From assembly GCF_027409185.1 (NCBI RefSeq), contig NC_084478.1, forward strand, positions 80,149,624 to 80,213,623: a stretch of 64,000 bases of DNA. Direction: 5' to 3'. Origin of the DNA: Cynocephalus volans (Eukaryota; Chordata; Mammalia; Dermoptera; Cynocephalidae). The first letter of the stretch is position 1; each line of letters begins with the position of its first letter. Under the pieces are notes generated by a model. That model was given only the letters and a program-made list of their open reading frames with translations, was not told the DNA's origin and made no database searches. Shown piece by piece: positions 1-15,845 of the stretch. The position numbers and the translations under genes were made by a program.

Positions 1-2113
1 TAAAAATTCAGCTGGTTTTCCTGAGCCCCAAGGCCAGTTTGGGAAGTGGGTTCCAGACAGTGTCTGGGAGGGCATTTGGTCATTTAGCTGTTCAAATTAG
101 TTCCTTATCCAGGGACTGTTGGCCATTTAAAACAGTTACAAATCTTGTTTCTTGGGAGAGCCCCATACCCAGAGGCCATTAGTGTTGTGGTGTGCATAGG
201 TCAGGCAGAGCCCGGTTGGGGGCCACAGCGTCTGAGTAGGGTGGTCGAGCTGGCCTGAGTGAGAGGCACAGCAGCAAGCGCCAGGCTGAAGGGGCAAAGG
301 CATCTGTGCAAAGGAGTCCGGGACAATGCAGCAACCCAGGGACACTCAGAGGGGGGCAGAAGGGACGCATCTACTTAGGGAGGATGGGAAATAAACGGTT
401 TCCTGGGGAAGACCTCCCCTGACCCCCATAGGGTTGAAGGGAATTCATGTCTAGGGATGAGTGATTCCTCTCAGCGTGGTGGATTGTCCGCTGTGTGGGC
501 GATGATGCCCGTGTCCCATAGGGCTTCTGAGGGAAATACTGGCAGGTGCTGAGCTAATGTGTTAGGACAGTAGGCGCCACCAGAAGTTCAGGAAGCCGGA
601 GGCGGTTTCTACCCTAGGGCTGGGCTCTTGCCCTAGTTGAAAAGCCATTTTGTAGTATGAGGGTGGTTTCTGTTTTGATTAGTTGCTGCAAGGAAATCCA
701 GTCACCAGAGCCCAGAAAGAGGGATATTTGAGAAAAAAGCCCTGAGAAAGAGGGCTATTTGCTACCTCCAGGCTGAGGGTATCTGGTGTCATACATACAA
801 GAGGGTAAGCCCTGGGGTGCCAACAGAGTTCCCTCTATTTCCACACACCGACCAGCACCCAGGCAGTAGGTCCTCTCTCTCCACAGCTGTTCTCAGGATA
901 CACTTCGAGTCTCCTTAGAACAGAAAGGAGAATGGGTGCCAGCTTACCCCCAGGTCCTAAATGTCTCTCTTCCCTCTAGTCTCTTCTTTTCTCTCCTCTC
1001 CTCCCCTCCTCTCTCCACCCATCCATGCCTCTTTTCTCATCTATTTCTTACTTTTCCTTTCCCTGTCCCAGAAAGGTGGCATGGTGCAATGGAAAGACCA
1101 CGGGCTTTGGAGTCAACCAGACTGGGTTTGAATCTCACCTGTAGCACTTCCTAGCTTTGTGATCTTGAGCAAGTCACTTTACCTCTCTGAACCTCAGTTT
1201 CCCCATCAGTGAAACAGGAATATGAATAGTACCTACCTCATTGGGGTATGAGGATCAAACAATATGGCAGAAGTAGAGTGTCTGGCATATGGTAAATATC
1301 CAGTACATGGTAGGAGCTGTTACCATTATTCCTATCTCTTTGTTTCTCTTCTCTTCTCCCCCCCGCACCATCATCCCTTTCTCCTTTTCCCCTTTCTCCT
1401 TTCCCTCCCTCTGTTTCTGGCTCTCTCTACATCTCAGAGCAATGCTTGCTGCTCTCAAGACTGGTTCCTGTGGGCAGGAACCCCATTTGCCATTAACCAG
1501 AGCAGGGGGCTCCAACAAGGAAGACCAGAGGGAAAGCTTCATTTCCCATTTTCTGCTGTGGGAATCAGGGTCAGCTGAGGCCCGGCTTGAGCCTGACCAC
1601 TGGGCCCTGATAGCTCAGGCCTGGGGTCCCTGGTACACCTCTCTGTCCTAAATACCTCACCTTGATATCCACCCATGCTGGCAATGTCACCCTCACCCTC
1701 AGTACCTGTCCCTGCTCTCCAGCTCAACCTGCCCGTGTACACACGTGCAGCCCCTTCCACGCAGAATGAATTCTTCCCCTGAGTGGGTCTCTGGCTCTGT
1801 GCCCTGGCCCACCTGTTGCTACCTCCTTCCTAACGGGGAAGGTAGTTGGTTGAGATGGGCTGTTGGGGACAGGCAGGCGGGGTGGGGAGGTGCAGGGAGG
1901 CCAGCACAGCAGGGGCCTGCAACACCATCATCCTGATGAAGGTCTGGGCCTCAGCCCACCCATTCCCTCAGTTCTTGCCATCCCTCCTGCCTGTCCTGGG
2001 CCCAGGCCCAGAGCTGGCTTGCTGGGCCACACTGCAGTCATGCTGTTTTTGAATTCTCTCTCTGTTTTGTTCTCTGTTCTGTGCTGTTATGTCTCCCCGT
2101 GTCTGGTCCCCAG
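1..2113 (+). other. NLGN3: NLGN3 intron (partial, 3' part)
   Basis: This non-coding stretch lies upstream of the first recognisable NLGN3 exon and ends with a pyrimidine-rich tract and CAG acceptor at 2111-2113. The exons for residues 1-172, including the signal peptide, are not in the window. Apart from a MIR copy at about 1073-1325 and pyrimidine-rich patches near 965-1070 and 1340-1430, I see nothing recognisable. Short open frames here have no family resemblance. Confidence 0.85.
1073..1325 (+). repeat. MIR SINE (ancient, tRNA-derived)
   Basis: The sequence follows the MIR consensus from the 'gtgcaatggaaagaccacgg' head, through the core region ending in 'cctcagtttcccc', to the 'tctggcatatggtaaat' 3' end. 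It is diverged, as expected for a mammal-wide fossil. Confidence 0.85.
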
Positions 2114-2173
2114 GATCCGGCGCTAAGAAACAGGGCGAGGACTTAGCGGATAATGACGGGGATGAAGATGAAG
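2114..2173 (+). CDS. NLGN3: NLGN3 60-bp cassette exon (splice site A), residues 173-192
   Basis: This exon encodes a short acidic stretch (GSGAKKQGEDLADNDGDEDE) of the extracellular cholinesterase-like domain of neuroligin-3. It is bounded by a CAG acceptor at 2111-2113 and a GTATTT donor at 2174. It is exactly 60 bases and begins with the last two bases of a split Gly codon and ends with the first base of the next Asp codon, so skipping it keeps the frame. In human NLGN3 the matching 20 residues (173-192 of the 848-residue form) are absent from a known isoform, so this is very likely the alternative insert at splice site A, which tunes neurexin binding. Counting back from the stop codon gives residue 173 for the split Gly, which fits the 848-residue numbering exactly. 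The second, more upstream site-A exon is not in the window. Confidence 0.93.
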
Positions 2174-3854
2174 GTATTTGGGGGCTGCAGGGCGTGGCGG
2201 CTGGTGCATGGCACAGAGCCCCTCCCCTTCTCGATGGGGAGAAGCCCCGTCTGTCTGTCTGTCCGTCCGTTGGTGTGTTTCTGTTCTTGTACAAGGCCAT
2301 TGGGCTGTTCATCTGTCTTTGGCCTCGTTGGCTACTGGGAGTTCCCGGGCGATGTACACGGCTGGCAGGAGCAGAGGACCACAAGCAGAGCCATGGGTCG
2401 GGAAGCCTCCTCGCCCTGGTCCCCCTCCCCTCTCCCATCTTCTGTGGTTCATGGGCACCTGCCCCTACTGAGCAGCAGGGAGAGTGGAGAGAAAGCAGGG
2501 CCATGGGAGGGCAGGAGAGGCACAAAAGAAACCAAATAACGAGGAGATACCTGTTGTTTCATTGAGGAGACCCCTGTGTCTTGCAGGAAGCCTGGCTCCT
2601 GGGAGGGGCCCCAGCAGGACAGTGAACTGAGGAGTGAGACAGTGACAACCAAAGGGGCTGGAGAATAGCAGCACCTAGAACCTCCCTATAACCTTCTTTC
2701 AGAAAAAAAGAGATGGTCTCAGGGACAAGGGTCGCAGTAGGTTCAGGACAGGGCCAGACAGACTGGGGACTAAAATGCCAGGCTGAGGCCAGGACACCAC
2801 AGACATCGGTAGATGGCATAGGTGATGATCAGACCAGCCTTTCTCCTTGGGGAAACAGGTTCTGTTTGCTCTGCAGCAGAGAGCGTTCCTTTCTACCTTC
2901 ATGCCCTGCTCCTGCCCCTTTGCCCATGGAGGGCCAGACAGCTCAGGGGGGCCCACTGGTGATGGGTAGGGCTGTGCTGGTGTGGCAGAGAGTGTTGGTC
3001 CAGCTCGCAGACTGCCGGGTTACAGGCAGAGGTGATCAGGCCTGGAACCTTCTTGTGACCACCCTAGCCCCAACGCCGTGCTGCCTGGGCTTGGGAGCAG
3101 CTGCTTGACGGTCCCTTGTTGAATGGCCTCTGGGAAGCTCCATCTTCATCTTAATGCTGCCTGGGAGTGGCTCTCTCATCCTTAGTTCCACCCCGTCCCC
3201 AGTGTTTCTGGTTAGGTCTGCGCAGGGAGAATGGGGTAAATGGGCACACAGCTAAGGAAATATGTCAATAAGGTTCCCCCCACCCCATCTCTGCCATTCA
3301 CTCCCCTTTACCCACATCCTTCCTTGTTTTATCCCTGTGCCACCCCTTATTTCCACACCTCTTGTCTCTGTCTGCACTGGGGGGCCAGCTGCTGCCAATG
3401 GCCGTTTTTCCGTGTAAATGGTCTAGTCTTGGGGGTTTCAGGGCTCCCCAGCCTCTGCTCTCTAAAGCCATGTCAGGTCCCAGGACTCCTGGGTGCCCAG
3501 GGCAGGGACTCACCTGACACAGCTAAGGGACCAGCCCTTCCTCTTCCTGCTGCCCCCACCCCCAGGGCCCCGCCATGGCCCACTTAGGCCTAGCTGTATC
3601 AGGCGTGACTGGCTGCCTTCAGCTGGGAGGCCCTCGAAACCAGAGTCTTTACAAACCTCACTCAAGTCCAACTGTCTCTGGCCAACGCTTTAGCTCCAGG
3701 CTGATCAGCCCCACGAGTCCTGCCCTCAGGGATGGCAGTGGTGTCCTGGCACCTGGGATAGCTTTGCTGCCTGCATCCCTCTCCCCCAGGGCTGTCGGGG
3801 GTGGGGGAGGAAGGGCACCCTACCTAGCCTGTGTCTCACCCCTTCTACTTTCAG
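2174..3854 (+). other. NLGN3: NLGN3 intron
   Basis: Donor GT at 2174, acceptor TTTCAG ending at 3854. It contains a short CTGT/CCGT run near 2250-2272. I recognise no mobile element or RNA gene in it; it is moderately GC-rich, and the open frames on both strands look like chance. Confidence 0.85.
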
Positions 3855-4004
3855 ACATCCGGGACAGTGGTGCTAAGCCCGTCATGGTCTACATCCACGG
3901 AGGCTCTTACATGGAAGGGACAGGCAACATGATTGATGGCAGCGTCCTCGCCAGTTATGGCAACGTCATCGTCATCACCCTGAACTACCGGGTTGGGGTG
4001 CTAG
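3855..4004 (+). CDS. NLGN3: NLGN3 coding exon, residues 193-243
   Basis: This 150-base exon continues the extracellular alpha/beta-hydrolase fold of neuroligin-3. It carries the [14 protein letters not shown] stretch, the neuroligin form of the esterase HGG oxyanion-hole loop, and the beta strand [15 protein letters not shown]. The acceptor is at 3851-3854 and the donor GTATGG starts at 4005. Both ends are phase 1 (one base of a split codon at each junction), matching the preceding and following exons. The match to neuroligin-3 is essentially residue for residue. The reading frame runs open past the donor for about 100 bases but loses all family resemblance there, so the splice site sets the end. 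Confidence 0.97.
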
Positions 4005-4319
4005 GTATGGTTCCCTGCCAGTCGCCTAGAAGGAAGGCTGGCTTCTCAGGGGAGGAGGAGAGAATGCTGCGGGTTAAAAACAGGCAGCCTTGGTTCTCTA
4101 GCTGGTGTTAATGACCATAGTCAAAATGTTGTTATCCCATGGCCTCTACCCAAGGGCCAGGGGCTTCTCCATATCTCCAGGCCATTTCTTGGAATGTTTA
4201 GATGCCACTGGAAATTCAAGCCAAACTTCACACCTTCTCTTAGGTCCCAAGCCAGGTCTCTGCTCCCAGATTTTTGCTTGGCTGAGTTTTGTAGGGTCCA
4301 TTAATTTTCTAGTGTCCTG

Positions 4320-5460
4320 TCCTCATCCCTCCCCACCCATTCCCACATCCCTAAACACCTCACTCATACACAAATATTCCTTTAGTCCACCCCGTGTCCA
4401 CACATCCACCTCCATGCATACAGCTGTTTCTCAGCCACCCCACAAAGCACACACACATATAGCCCGTGTCCACATCTGCAGACCTCCTCACACACAAACA
4501 CATTCTTCCCCAACTCGGCATACACTCCCTGCAGACACGTCCACATACCCCATACTCTGTACATGCCACCTCCACACACCCCCACAGATTGCTGTCACTT
4601 TCTATGTGTGTACACACACTCACATACTTCTCCCCGCATCTCTGTCCACATCTACACCCGCACTCACCACACATCCCCACACGCATGCTTTCCTCTCCCC
4701 CATATTTACACCCTACACAACACCTGCACCCTGCAGTCCACATCCACACCCAAACTCCACACATATGCATCTTAAATGTCCATAAATATTTCTTCCACCC
4801 ACCCTACACTTAAACACACACCATATCCCCCACACATGCTGCTTCCACATCCACTCCACACACCCACATACTACACACATGCACACATCTGTCTGTCCCT
4901 CACCTTCCCCATGAAAACACAAATCAATATTCCCCCTCCCTACATGCATATACCCTCACCTGTATGTCCACACCACCCCACCCCACACATACACATACAC
5001 ACACCATATCCCTGCTTCCACGTCTACATACATCCTAGGCACTCCACTTATATATTCCCCCACATATACACACACCCATAGACCTCCTACACATATGCCA
5101 CACCACACACACGCCACACCACACACACGTGCATGCATACACACTTACACACACACTCTCTTCCCCTACATACTGTGCATATATACACCCAGTAAATACA
5201 TACGCACTCGTTCCTTCACTCCACCCCACAAATAGATACACCTCCATGTACCTAGAGCTGCTTCTATGTCCATCCACACACACACCTCTACCCACCCCAA
5301 CCACACCCGTGCACCCCCCACGCCTACGTACCCCGTATATACGCACGTACACATTCCTTCTACTCTCTCCACACATACACCCTCGCATGCTCCCCCTCGT
5401 TACCCGTGCTCCTCTTACAAACCCGTACACCCTTCCCCCACATACTGTGCGGTCACACTC
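4320..5460. repeat. CA-rich low-complexity tract (degenerate)
   Basis: About 1.1 kb is dominated by cytosine and adenine on the + strand, with repeating blocks such as CACACCCACATCC, CCACACATACAC and CACCCCACCCC. No single period holds throughout, so it looks like an old (CA)n array that has expanded and decayed. It produces overlapping Thr/His/Pro-rich or Cys/Val/Gly-rich open frames on both strands that are not genes. Confidence 0.85.
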
Positions 5461-6742
5461 TTGTTTTGGCAATTTAGGCTGCCCTTCTACCCTGTACCTT
5501 CCTTGGTGATCACCAATGCCTATCTATGGCCAATGTCTTGAGGTTAACAAGTGCCTCAGAAAGGGTGACTAAGCATACAGGGCATTGCTACTTTTCAGAT
5601 GCTCACCAAGGCCCTGGATCCCTGTAATGGCATAAAGAAGCCAACTTCTTGCCTGGGGTGTTTGTGTCCTCAGAGTTCCAATGCGGGTCTATTCTGTTTG
5701 TCAGGTCTGCCGGCCTGGATGCCAAACCAGCAATTTAGCATGGCTTACTCCATGGCCAGTTGGGGAATAGGACCTTATTTTAATGTGCTCTTGGCTATAT
5801 TGCTTTGCCAGTTCCAATCCCAGAGGCCCTGGTGCTGCCTTTCACTTTGGGTGTGGTTGTGTGCACAGAATGGCACTCTCCTCTTGATTTAACCCTTAAT
5901 GTTATGTGGGATAGGAAGACACCTTTTTACGGTTCAGATTGGAAAAATGATATTCCCTGAAAAAAACAGAGTCTGTGTCTCCAGTGGCACGAGGATACCG
6001 GGTATGGAGCACACAGGGCACCACCCTGGCCTCTCCATGGTCTAGTGGGCTTGGGATTTCATGGTTCTGCCTCTGTTCCTCTGTCTTTCTGCATTGCCTC
6101 AGACACCATGGCAAGGCTCTTGTAAGATGTTCTATCCTGTTGAGAAAGGGGATCTGAATCTCATGGTACCATAAAGGTGGCTGTAAACCCACACACTAGG
6201 GCTGCACAGTTCCTGAGGAGTAACAAACGCACAATATACAGACACACATGCGCAGTAGTTGAAGGCCAGAAGTAATTTTCCTACTTTCTTTTCTTAGAGT
6301 GATAGCAAATATTCAACTCAGCTGCTTTTAAAAATTATAAACACAAAGCTCCATTCTCTAAGGCTTATTGGAAAATACAGAGTATACTAAGAATATGCCT
6401 CAGTTCCATCTTATCAGACCAGCTAGGAATGAAGGAAAAAAGAGAGCGAAGGAGGGCGGAGAGAGATGAGAAAGGGGGAGGGAGAAGAGAAAGGGAGAAG
6501 AAAAGGGCTGGGGAGAGAAAAGAGGATGAGAGTGACACAGGGAAAGGAGGCAGAGAGGAAACCGAAGGAGAGACTCATAGGATAGGAGGAGACTCAAGAT
6601 TTCACATAGGATGTGAAGTCTCCACAGTGTCAGTTGAGAGCTGTGGGCTGTGCAGAAGGCTGTCACTGGTGAGCACTCCATGTATCCTGATTTGCTGCCT
6701 ACTTCACAACCCTTCAGCTGCTCTGATCCTTAAGCTTCTATA

Positions 6743-6907
6743 TCAGAAGTTCTTAGCCTTTTGGGGGGTCTTGGACCCTTTTGAAATTCTTATGAAAGCT
6801 ATGGACTCCCCTCCAGAACAATGTGCGTGCGCACACATGCACTTGTAAAAACAATTTCACAGATCCCTCTGAAGCTCATCCATGAAACTCAGGTTAAGAG
6901 CCCCCAC
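6743..6907 (+). mobile_element. hAT-like DNA transposon relic (MER-type)
   Basis: The block reads like the common mammalian non-autonomous repeat with 'ttcttagccttttgggg', 'gaccctttt', 'gaaagctatggac' and a matching 3' half that ends 'aggttaagagccccc'. I recognise the family by its consensus flavour but cannot name the exact subfamily. Confidence 0.5.
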
Positions 6908-8791
6908 TTTACAACCTCCTCTCATTTGGATAACCAGAACAGCACATCTGGGGGGCAGGAATGTTATTCTTTGGGCTTAAGCAGTTGATGATAAAAATAA
7001 TATTACTCAAAACTCAGAAGGAGTCATAAACTGAGATTTGGTCAGAAGTTTCCCACCACTTCCTGTGTACCCTTCAGTTCCTGTTCTAGAACACAAAAAT
7101 AATCAATAAGCCACTGATTGGATTCTGGGTACATACAAGATGTTTTTGTCTCTTGGCAGCAGATATAGAACTTGGGTTTGTCCCTGACGTTTGGGGATTT
7201 TGCTGTGTAGCTGAGGCTTTGTTGTTTTGTTTCCCAAAGCATCCCAAGACAGGTGGCCAGTTTTGGACTCCAGTTACATGCATTCATTCACCCTTTCTCC
7301 CATGATTTTCTCCTGACCACTGAGCCCAAACAGACGGTTCACTCTAAGGTGCTTCTCTAGACATCTTGGGCGATTCATGAATGTTGAGAATGTCACAAGC
7401 TAATCCATGGATCCCCTCCAAGGCAGAGGCATAGCTATTATTAAAGAAGCCCCCTCTGGGCTTGGAGCCAACAAAATAAAGGGACTCCAGCAGGATATAG
7501 GATGTGGATATCCCTGGGGCTGAGGAAGGAGGGACTTGCCAAGTTTTATTCTGGGTTCCAGAACTTAATCCTACATCCTTGCTCAGGTGCCCTCCAGGCA
7601 AACTGAAAACCTGGTAAACATCAAGCTTTGAGTGACACAAATATCTGGTTTCGATACAATCTGCCAGATTCCCCCGTCTTCTGTTGGCAAGCAGCTTACC
7701 ATGTGCTGCGGTATAAATGTGGGCCCAGGGAGACTGGCTGGCTCAGATTTTTTCTGACAATTTGTGGAGTTTGGTATTTCAGCCTCTATTCTCCCATGGT
7801 TTCTGTGGATGGCTGAGTTACTGGGGAACTAGCAGCGAGTGACTGTTATCCCAGACTGCCAGGTTTTGTGGGCTTATGGTCGCTCACGTTTGCTGTGTCA
7901 TCTGCCTGAGCCTGTTGGATGCAGTACTTCAGGCAGGACTCTTGTAGTGGGGATTGTTGACATGGCATCATCCACATGCTTCAGTGCCCCTTATCTGGAG
8001 GCTCATGGGATCTGAGGGAGCAGATCCCTCCACCCAGCCCTTTCAGGCCATTGTTCCTAACCCAGGAAATCGGTACATGTTGCAGAAATCTACTCTATTA
8101 CATCCAAATGCAGGCTTTTCCCACTGGTTAGGATGGACATATTTGACACATTTCTCTGAATGATACCTTGGCAAAGACTGAAGCCAAGACTGCTATTGCC
8201 TAAATGAGAGAAAAGAAAAAGAGAATATGGGGCAAGGCAAGAGAAGGTGGGAAGACTCAAAGAAGCACAAAGGGATTTTTGCCAGAGGGTCTCAAGGCTT
8301 GAGCTTGGTCAGCATGGTTTTAAGACTCGCAGGAGCAGCTTGATTTCTGAATGGGCCAGGCAGAGGAGAAGCTGGTTCCTTTGTCTGGAGGAACAAGGGC
8401 TCCTCCACTCATCCTCATTCAGGCTTTCTCTAGTTCCTTTTCATTTCCTCATCTGGAACTTGGGGCTAAAGAGGTCTTGTGACTAGATCCTGGGAGGAAA
8501 AACTAAATACTTTACATACTTAATTGTACCAAAGGTAAACTAGTAACACACTTGAAGAGGGTGAGATGAGCTCTTTTGCAGAAAATAGGTCCAGAAGAAC
8601 TCAAGAAAGACAGTGATGAGGTCTTGCACCCGCTTGAATTTATTTGAATTCCATCTCTGCCCATGGACTGCCAGGATCACCGGAGAGCTCTCTGTGAGCT
8701 GTGGGAACCTCCTCAAACATGACCTCTCACTAACTTGATTCCAGGTGCTGTGAAGGAGCTTTTGACTGTGGAGTCAAAAAATACTGCTCCA

Positions 8792-9014
8792 TGGCTTTGC
8801 CATGCCTTGCTTTTGTTTGTTTGTTGGCGGCTGGCTGGTACAGGGATCTGTACGCTTGACCTTGGTGTTACCAGCACCATGCTCTCCCAAGTGAACTAAA
8901 TGGCCAACCTTCCAATACCTTGATTTTGAACTCCTAGCCTCCGGAACTGTAAGACAATAAATTTCTTTTGTTTTAAGAAAAACACAAATAAGTAAAGTGA
9001 GATATAAAAAAAAA
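8792..9014 (+). mobile_element. Composite retroposed insert: antisense SINE plus LTR-like 3' end
   Basis: The segment is bracketed by direct repeats: ATACTGCTCCA preceded by A's at 8776-8791 and again at 9015-9030. It ends in a run of A's and has an AATAAA at 8956-8961. The left part (about 8822-8907) is a tRNA-Ile SINE in antisense. The right part ('agcctccggaactgtaagac' onward) resembles the polyadenylation region of MaLR LTRs (THE1/MST). The target-site duplication and A tail indicate L1-driven retroposition of one chimeric transcript. Confidence 0.6.
8822..8907 (-). repeat. tRNA-Ile-derived SINE, antisense, part of composite insert
   Basis: Read on the minus strand it gives the SINE's A box region, the 'caccaaggtcaag' motif and the terminal 'ccagccagccgccaa' with a CAAA-rich tail. 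It is more diverged than the young copies elsewhere in the window. Confidence 0.7.
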
Positions 9015-9216
9015 AAAAAATACTGCTCCAGGTATGGGTTTCCAATGTGTAGGATCACTGCAATTACCCACCTGGAAAGAACCTTCCGAAAGCCTAGGAC
9101 AGGAGAAGATAGAGCCTTCCAAGAAACCTAAGGATCAGGGAAGAGAGATGAAATAAGGCAGCAGGATCAGTCTAAAACGGAAGCAGGGTGGGGGGAATAT
9201 AGGACATCTCTGTGGG

Positions 9217-9370
9217 ATAGCCAGCAGGTGGGCAGGAAGGTAGTCTCCATGGCAATAAGTCTCCACAGCAGCAAATCCCAGCAGATGGGTGGGAAGGTAG
9301 TCTCCATGGTGACATGTCTCCGCATCAGCAAATCCCAGTGGGTAGGCGGGAAGACCTGTTTCTGTGGTAA
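9217..9370. repeat. Minisatellite, about 2.5 units of roughly 60 bp
   Basis: The motif GGAAGGTAGTCTCCATGG recurs at about 9235 and 9292, and a degraded third copy lies near 9348. Linking sequences 'agtctccacagcagcaaatc' and 'tgtctccgcatcagcaaatc' also repeat. The resulting minus-strand open frame encodes a repeated peptide by chance. Confidence 0.75.
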
Positions 9371-9422
9371 CACACTGCACTGACTTCCCCATTTCTCCAC
9401 CAGATTAAAAAGATGGCCTAAC

Positions 9423-9520
9423 CCAGTGGTTTCTCAGCTTTAGCAGGCACCAGCAAAAACAGATTGCTGGGCCCCAACCCCAGAGTTTCTGATTCAATAG
9501 GTCTTGGAGGAAGAGAAATG
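9423..9520 (+). mobile_element. MER5-like hAT-Charlie fragment
   Basis: The segment starts with CCAGTGGTTTCTCAGC and continues with 'gattgctgggccccaacccc' and 'gagtttctgattcaataggt', matching the layout of the MER5A/B non-autonomous hAT element. Incomplete. Confidence 0.6.
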
Positions 9521-9689
9521 GGAATCTACCCCGAGAATGAGAGGAAGGGGGCTATCCGAGGCCCTGGAAAGAAGTGAAGATGGACTAATTTGTACAGGAA
9601 GGGCAAGGAGAGCCTAGGGATTGTTGCTTCTTGGGATCTTCACTTCCTCCAGAGAGAGAGGAAGGAGAAAGAGAAGTAACTGTGGGTCT

Positions 9690-9905
9690 ACAATGTGCTG
9701 TGCGTGTTATAGATGCTCGTGTTCATTTTATCTCTGCTACAACCCTATGAGGTATTTTTATCCTCATTTTACAGAAGAGGAAACTATGGCCCAGAGATTT
9801 TTAAATAACTTGCCCAAGGCTACATGGCTACATGTAAAAGAGCCAGAATTCAAACTAAGGACTAACTGACTCCAAGGTCCCTGCTCTTTCCACTATATCT
9901 TGCTA
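9690..9905 (-). repeat. MIR SINE, antisense
   Basis: The block 'cctcattttacagaagagga', then 'aacttgcccaaggctacatg', then 'tccctgctctttccactata', is the reverse complement of the MIR core and head. Confidence 0.8.
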
Positions 9906-10197
9906 GATGTTATTAGGGTGATGTTCCCAGACAGTGCATCAGGGCAGAGGATGCTGAGTTCTGGCCATTTGCAGTTCCTCCAGTTTAAGTCTCCCTCCTG
10001 GAGGCATCTACTTCAAGTGGTTTGGAGACCCCTTCTTCCAAATTGGATAATGGCTGGGAGGCAGAGAGCAGACCCTTCCTATATTGATGATGCTGGACCG
10101 TGCAGAAAGGAACGATGGTTTATGTTAGCTGGATGGAAAGAGCTATGCTGCGTGCTTACCCTGTCCCCATCTCCCTGACTCCTGCCTGCCATCATAA

Positions 10198-14723
<4,526 letters not shown>

Positions 14724-14791
14724 CTCCAGCCCAGAGCACAGCCTATCTCCCAGCTCCCCGCTCCCAGATCCACAAACACATGCACAAGCAG

Positions 14792-14792
<1 letters not shown>

Positions 14793-14841
<49 letters not shown>
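14793..14841. repeat. (CA)n microsatellite in NLGN3 3' UTR
   Basis: About 24 uninterrupted CA dinucleotides, continuing as imperfect CA-rich sequence to about 14870. Such a run is likely polymorphic in length. Confidence 0.95.
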
Positions 14842-14843
<2 letters not shown>

Positions 14844-15821
14844 ATACGCACACACCCACACCCTACAGCAGACCCACCTGCACAGACAGATGTGGACATG
14901 CACCCGCATGTACAAAAACACAAATACGGAATTAAACCTGAAAGAACACTTCAAATGGGGACGCAAATGAGTCTTTGGTAAACCGAGGACCCATGAAACA
15001 GCAGCTGAAGCCAGCTCCCTGCGCCTGACCACAGACACTCCTGGGGGGCCTGAAAGCAACAGCTGGACACCCCCTTGGTGCTCACCTTCGGCCTCTCTTG
15101 GAACTGCACCACCGACCAACTCCAGACTTGGGAGCTTTAAAGAGCAGACTAGCTCTTCCTCCCCCAGACTTGGTCTTTTTTCTGGCTCTTGTTTTTGCTG
15201 ATTTTTTTTCTTTTCTTTTCTTTTTCTTTTAAATTTTGGAGCAAATGCTTTTCCAACCCGTGAGTGCTATGAGGCTCTGGAAGGGAGAGCTCCAGGCCCA
15301 GGTCTCTCTGGCTCCAGAACCCCCAGTGCTCACAAAATCAGACCAAGGAACAGGACCTCCATGAAAGAAACAGATTTGAGGAAGACCGTGGAGTGGAAGA
15401 GGAAGGAGTTAATGATAGATGGGCTGGAGGGCCATAGGGGAGAGATCTTCAACCATCTATCTCTGTGTCCCTGTGGAGGGCTGCAGAGAATGAAGGGTGA
15501 CCTGCTTCCCCGAAAGGCCAGCAGCATTGACCTGGCTAGGCCAGGGCACTCTAGATTTGGTGAGCAAGGTACTGTGGAGGCCATGTCATTATTGGGCCCC
15601 CGGGTATGAACTGGGTTCTGCCTCTGCCCTTGGGGAAACGTTATCAGAAATTCGCCCCATTTTCTTTACAATCGCTTTTGTGTCTGTCATTACTCTTTCA
15701 AAAAGGCGGTGTTTTTTGTTGTTGTTGGCTTTTTTTTTTTAAAGAAAAGTTCTTAAAACACTAACGGAAACCCATGGAGTTGTCCTTTGTAAAAATTTTA
15801 AACACAGTGTCTTGATATAAA

Positions 15822-15827
15822 AATAAA
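15822..15827 (+). terminator. NLGN3: NLGN3 polyadenylation signal
   Basis: A canonical AATAAA hexamer in an A/T-rich setting about 1.1 kb after the stop codon. It is the best candidate signal for the main transcript; the position of cleavage was not observed. Confidence 0.65.
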
Positions 15828-15845
15828 AAATCCAGTTAGCACTCC

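Larger units (their letters stand above)
14724..15845 (+). other. NLGN3: NLGN3 3' untranslated region
   Basis: The region after the stop runs to a consensus AATAAA at 15822-15827, so cleavage is expected near 15840-15850. It includes a (CA)n microsatellite, a pyrimidine-rich stretch near 15190-15235 and an ATTAAA near 14932 that could be an alternative signal. The end is inferred. Confidence 0.7.

Noticed and set aside
1968-2565. Long overlapping frames on both strands around the first NLGN3 exon
   Set aside because: They cross the splice sites of the 60-bp exon and match nothing outside it.
4105-5509. Several long Thr/His/Pro-rich and Cys/Val/Gly-rich frames on both strands
   Set aside because: All are read-outs of the CA-rich low-complexity tract.
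9217-9370. CRISPR-like repeat pattern
   Set aside because: Units are too long and spacers are themselves repeated; the genome is mammalian.
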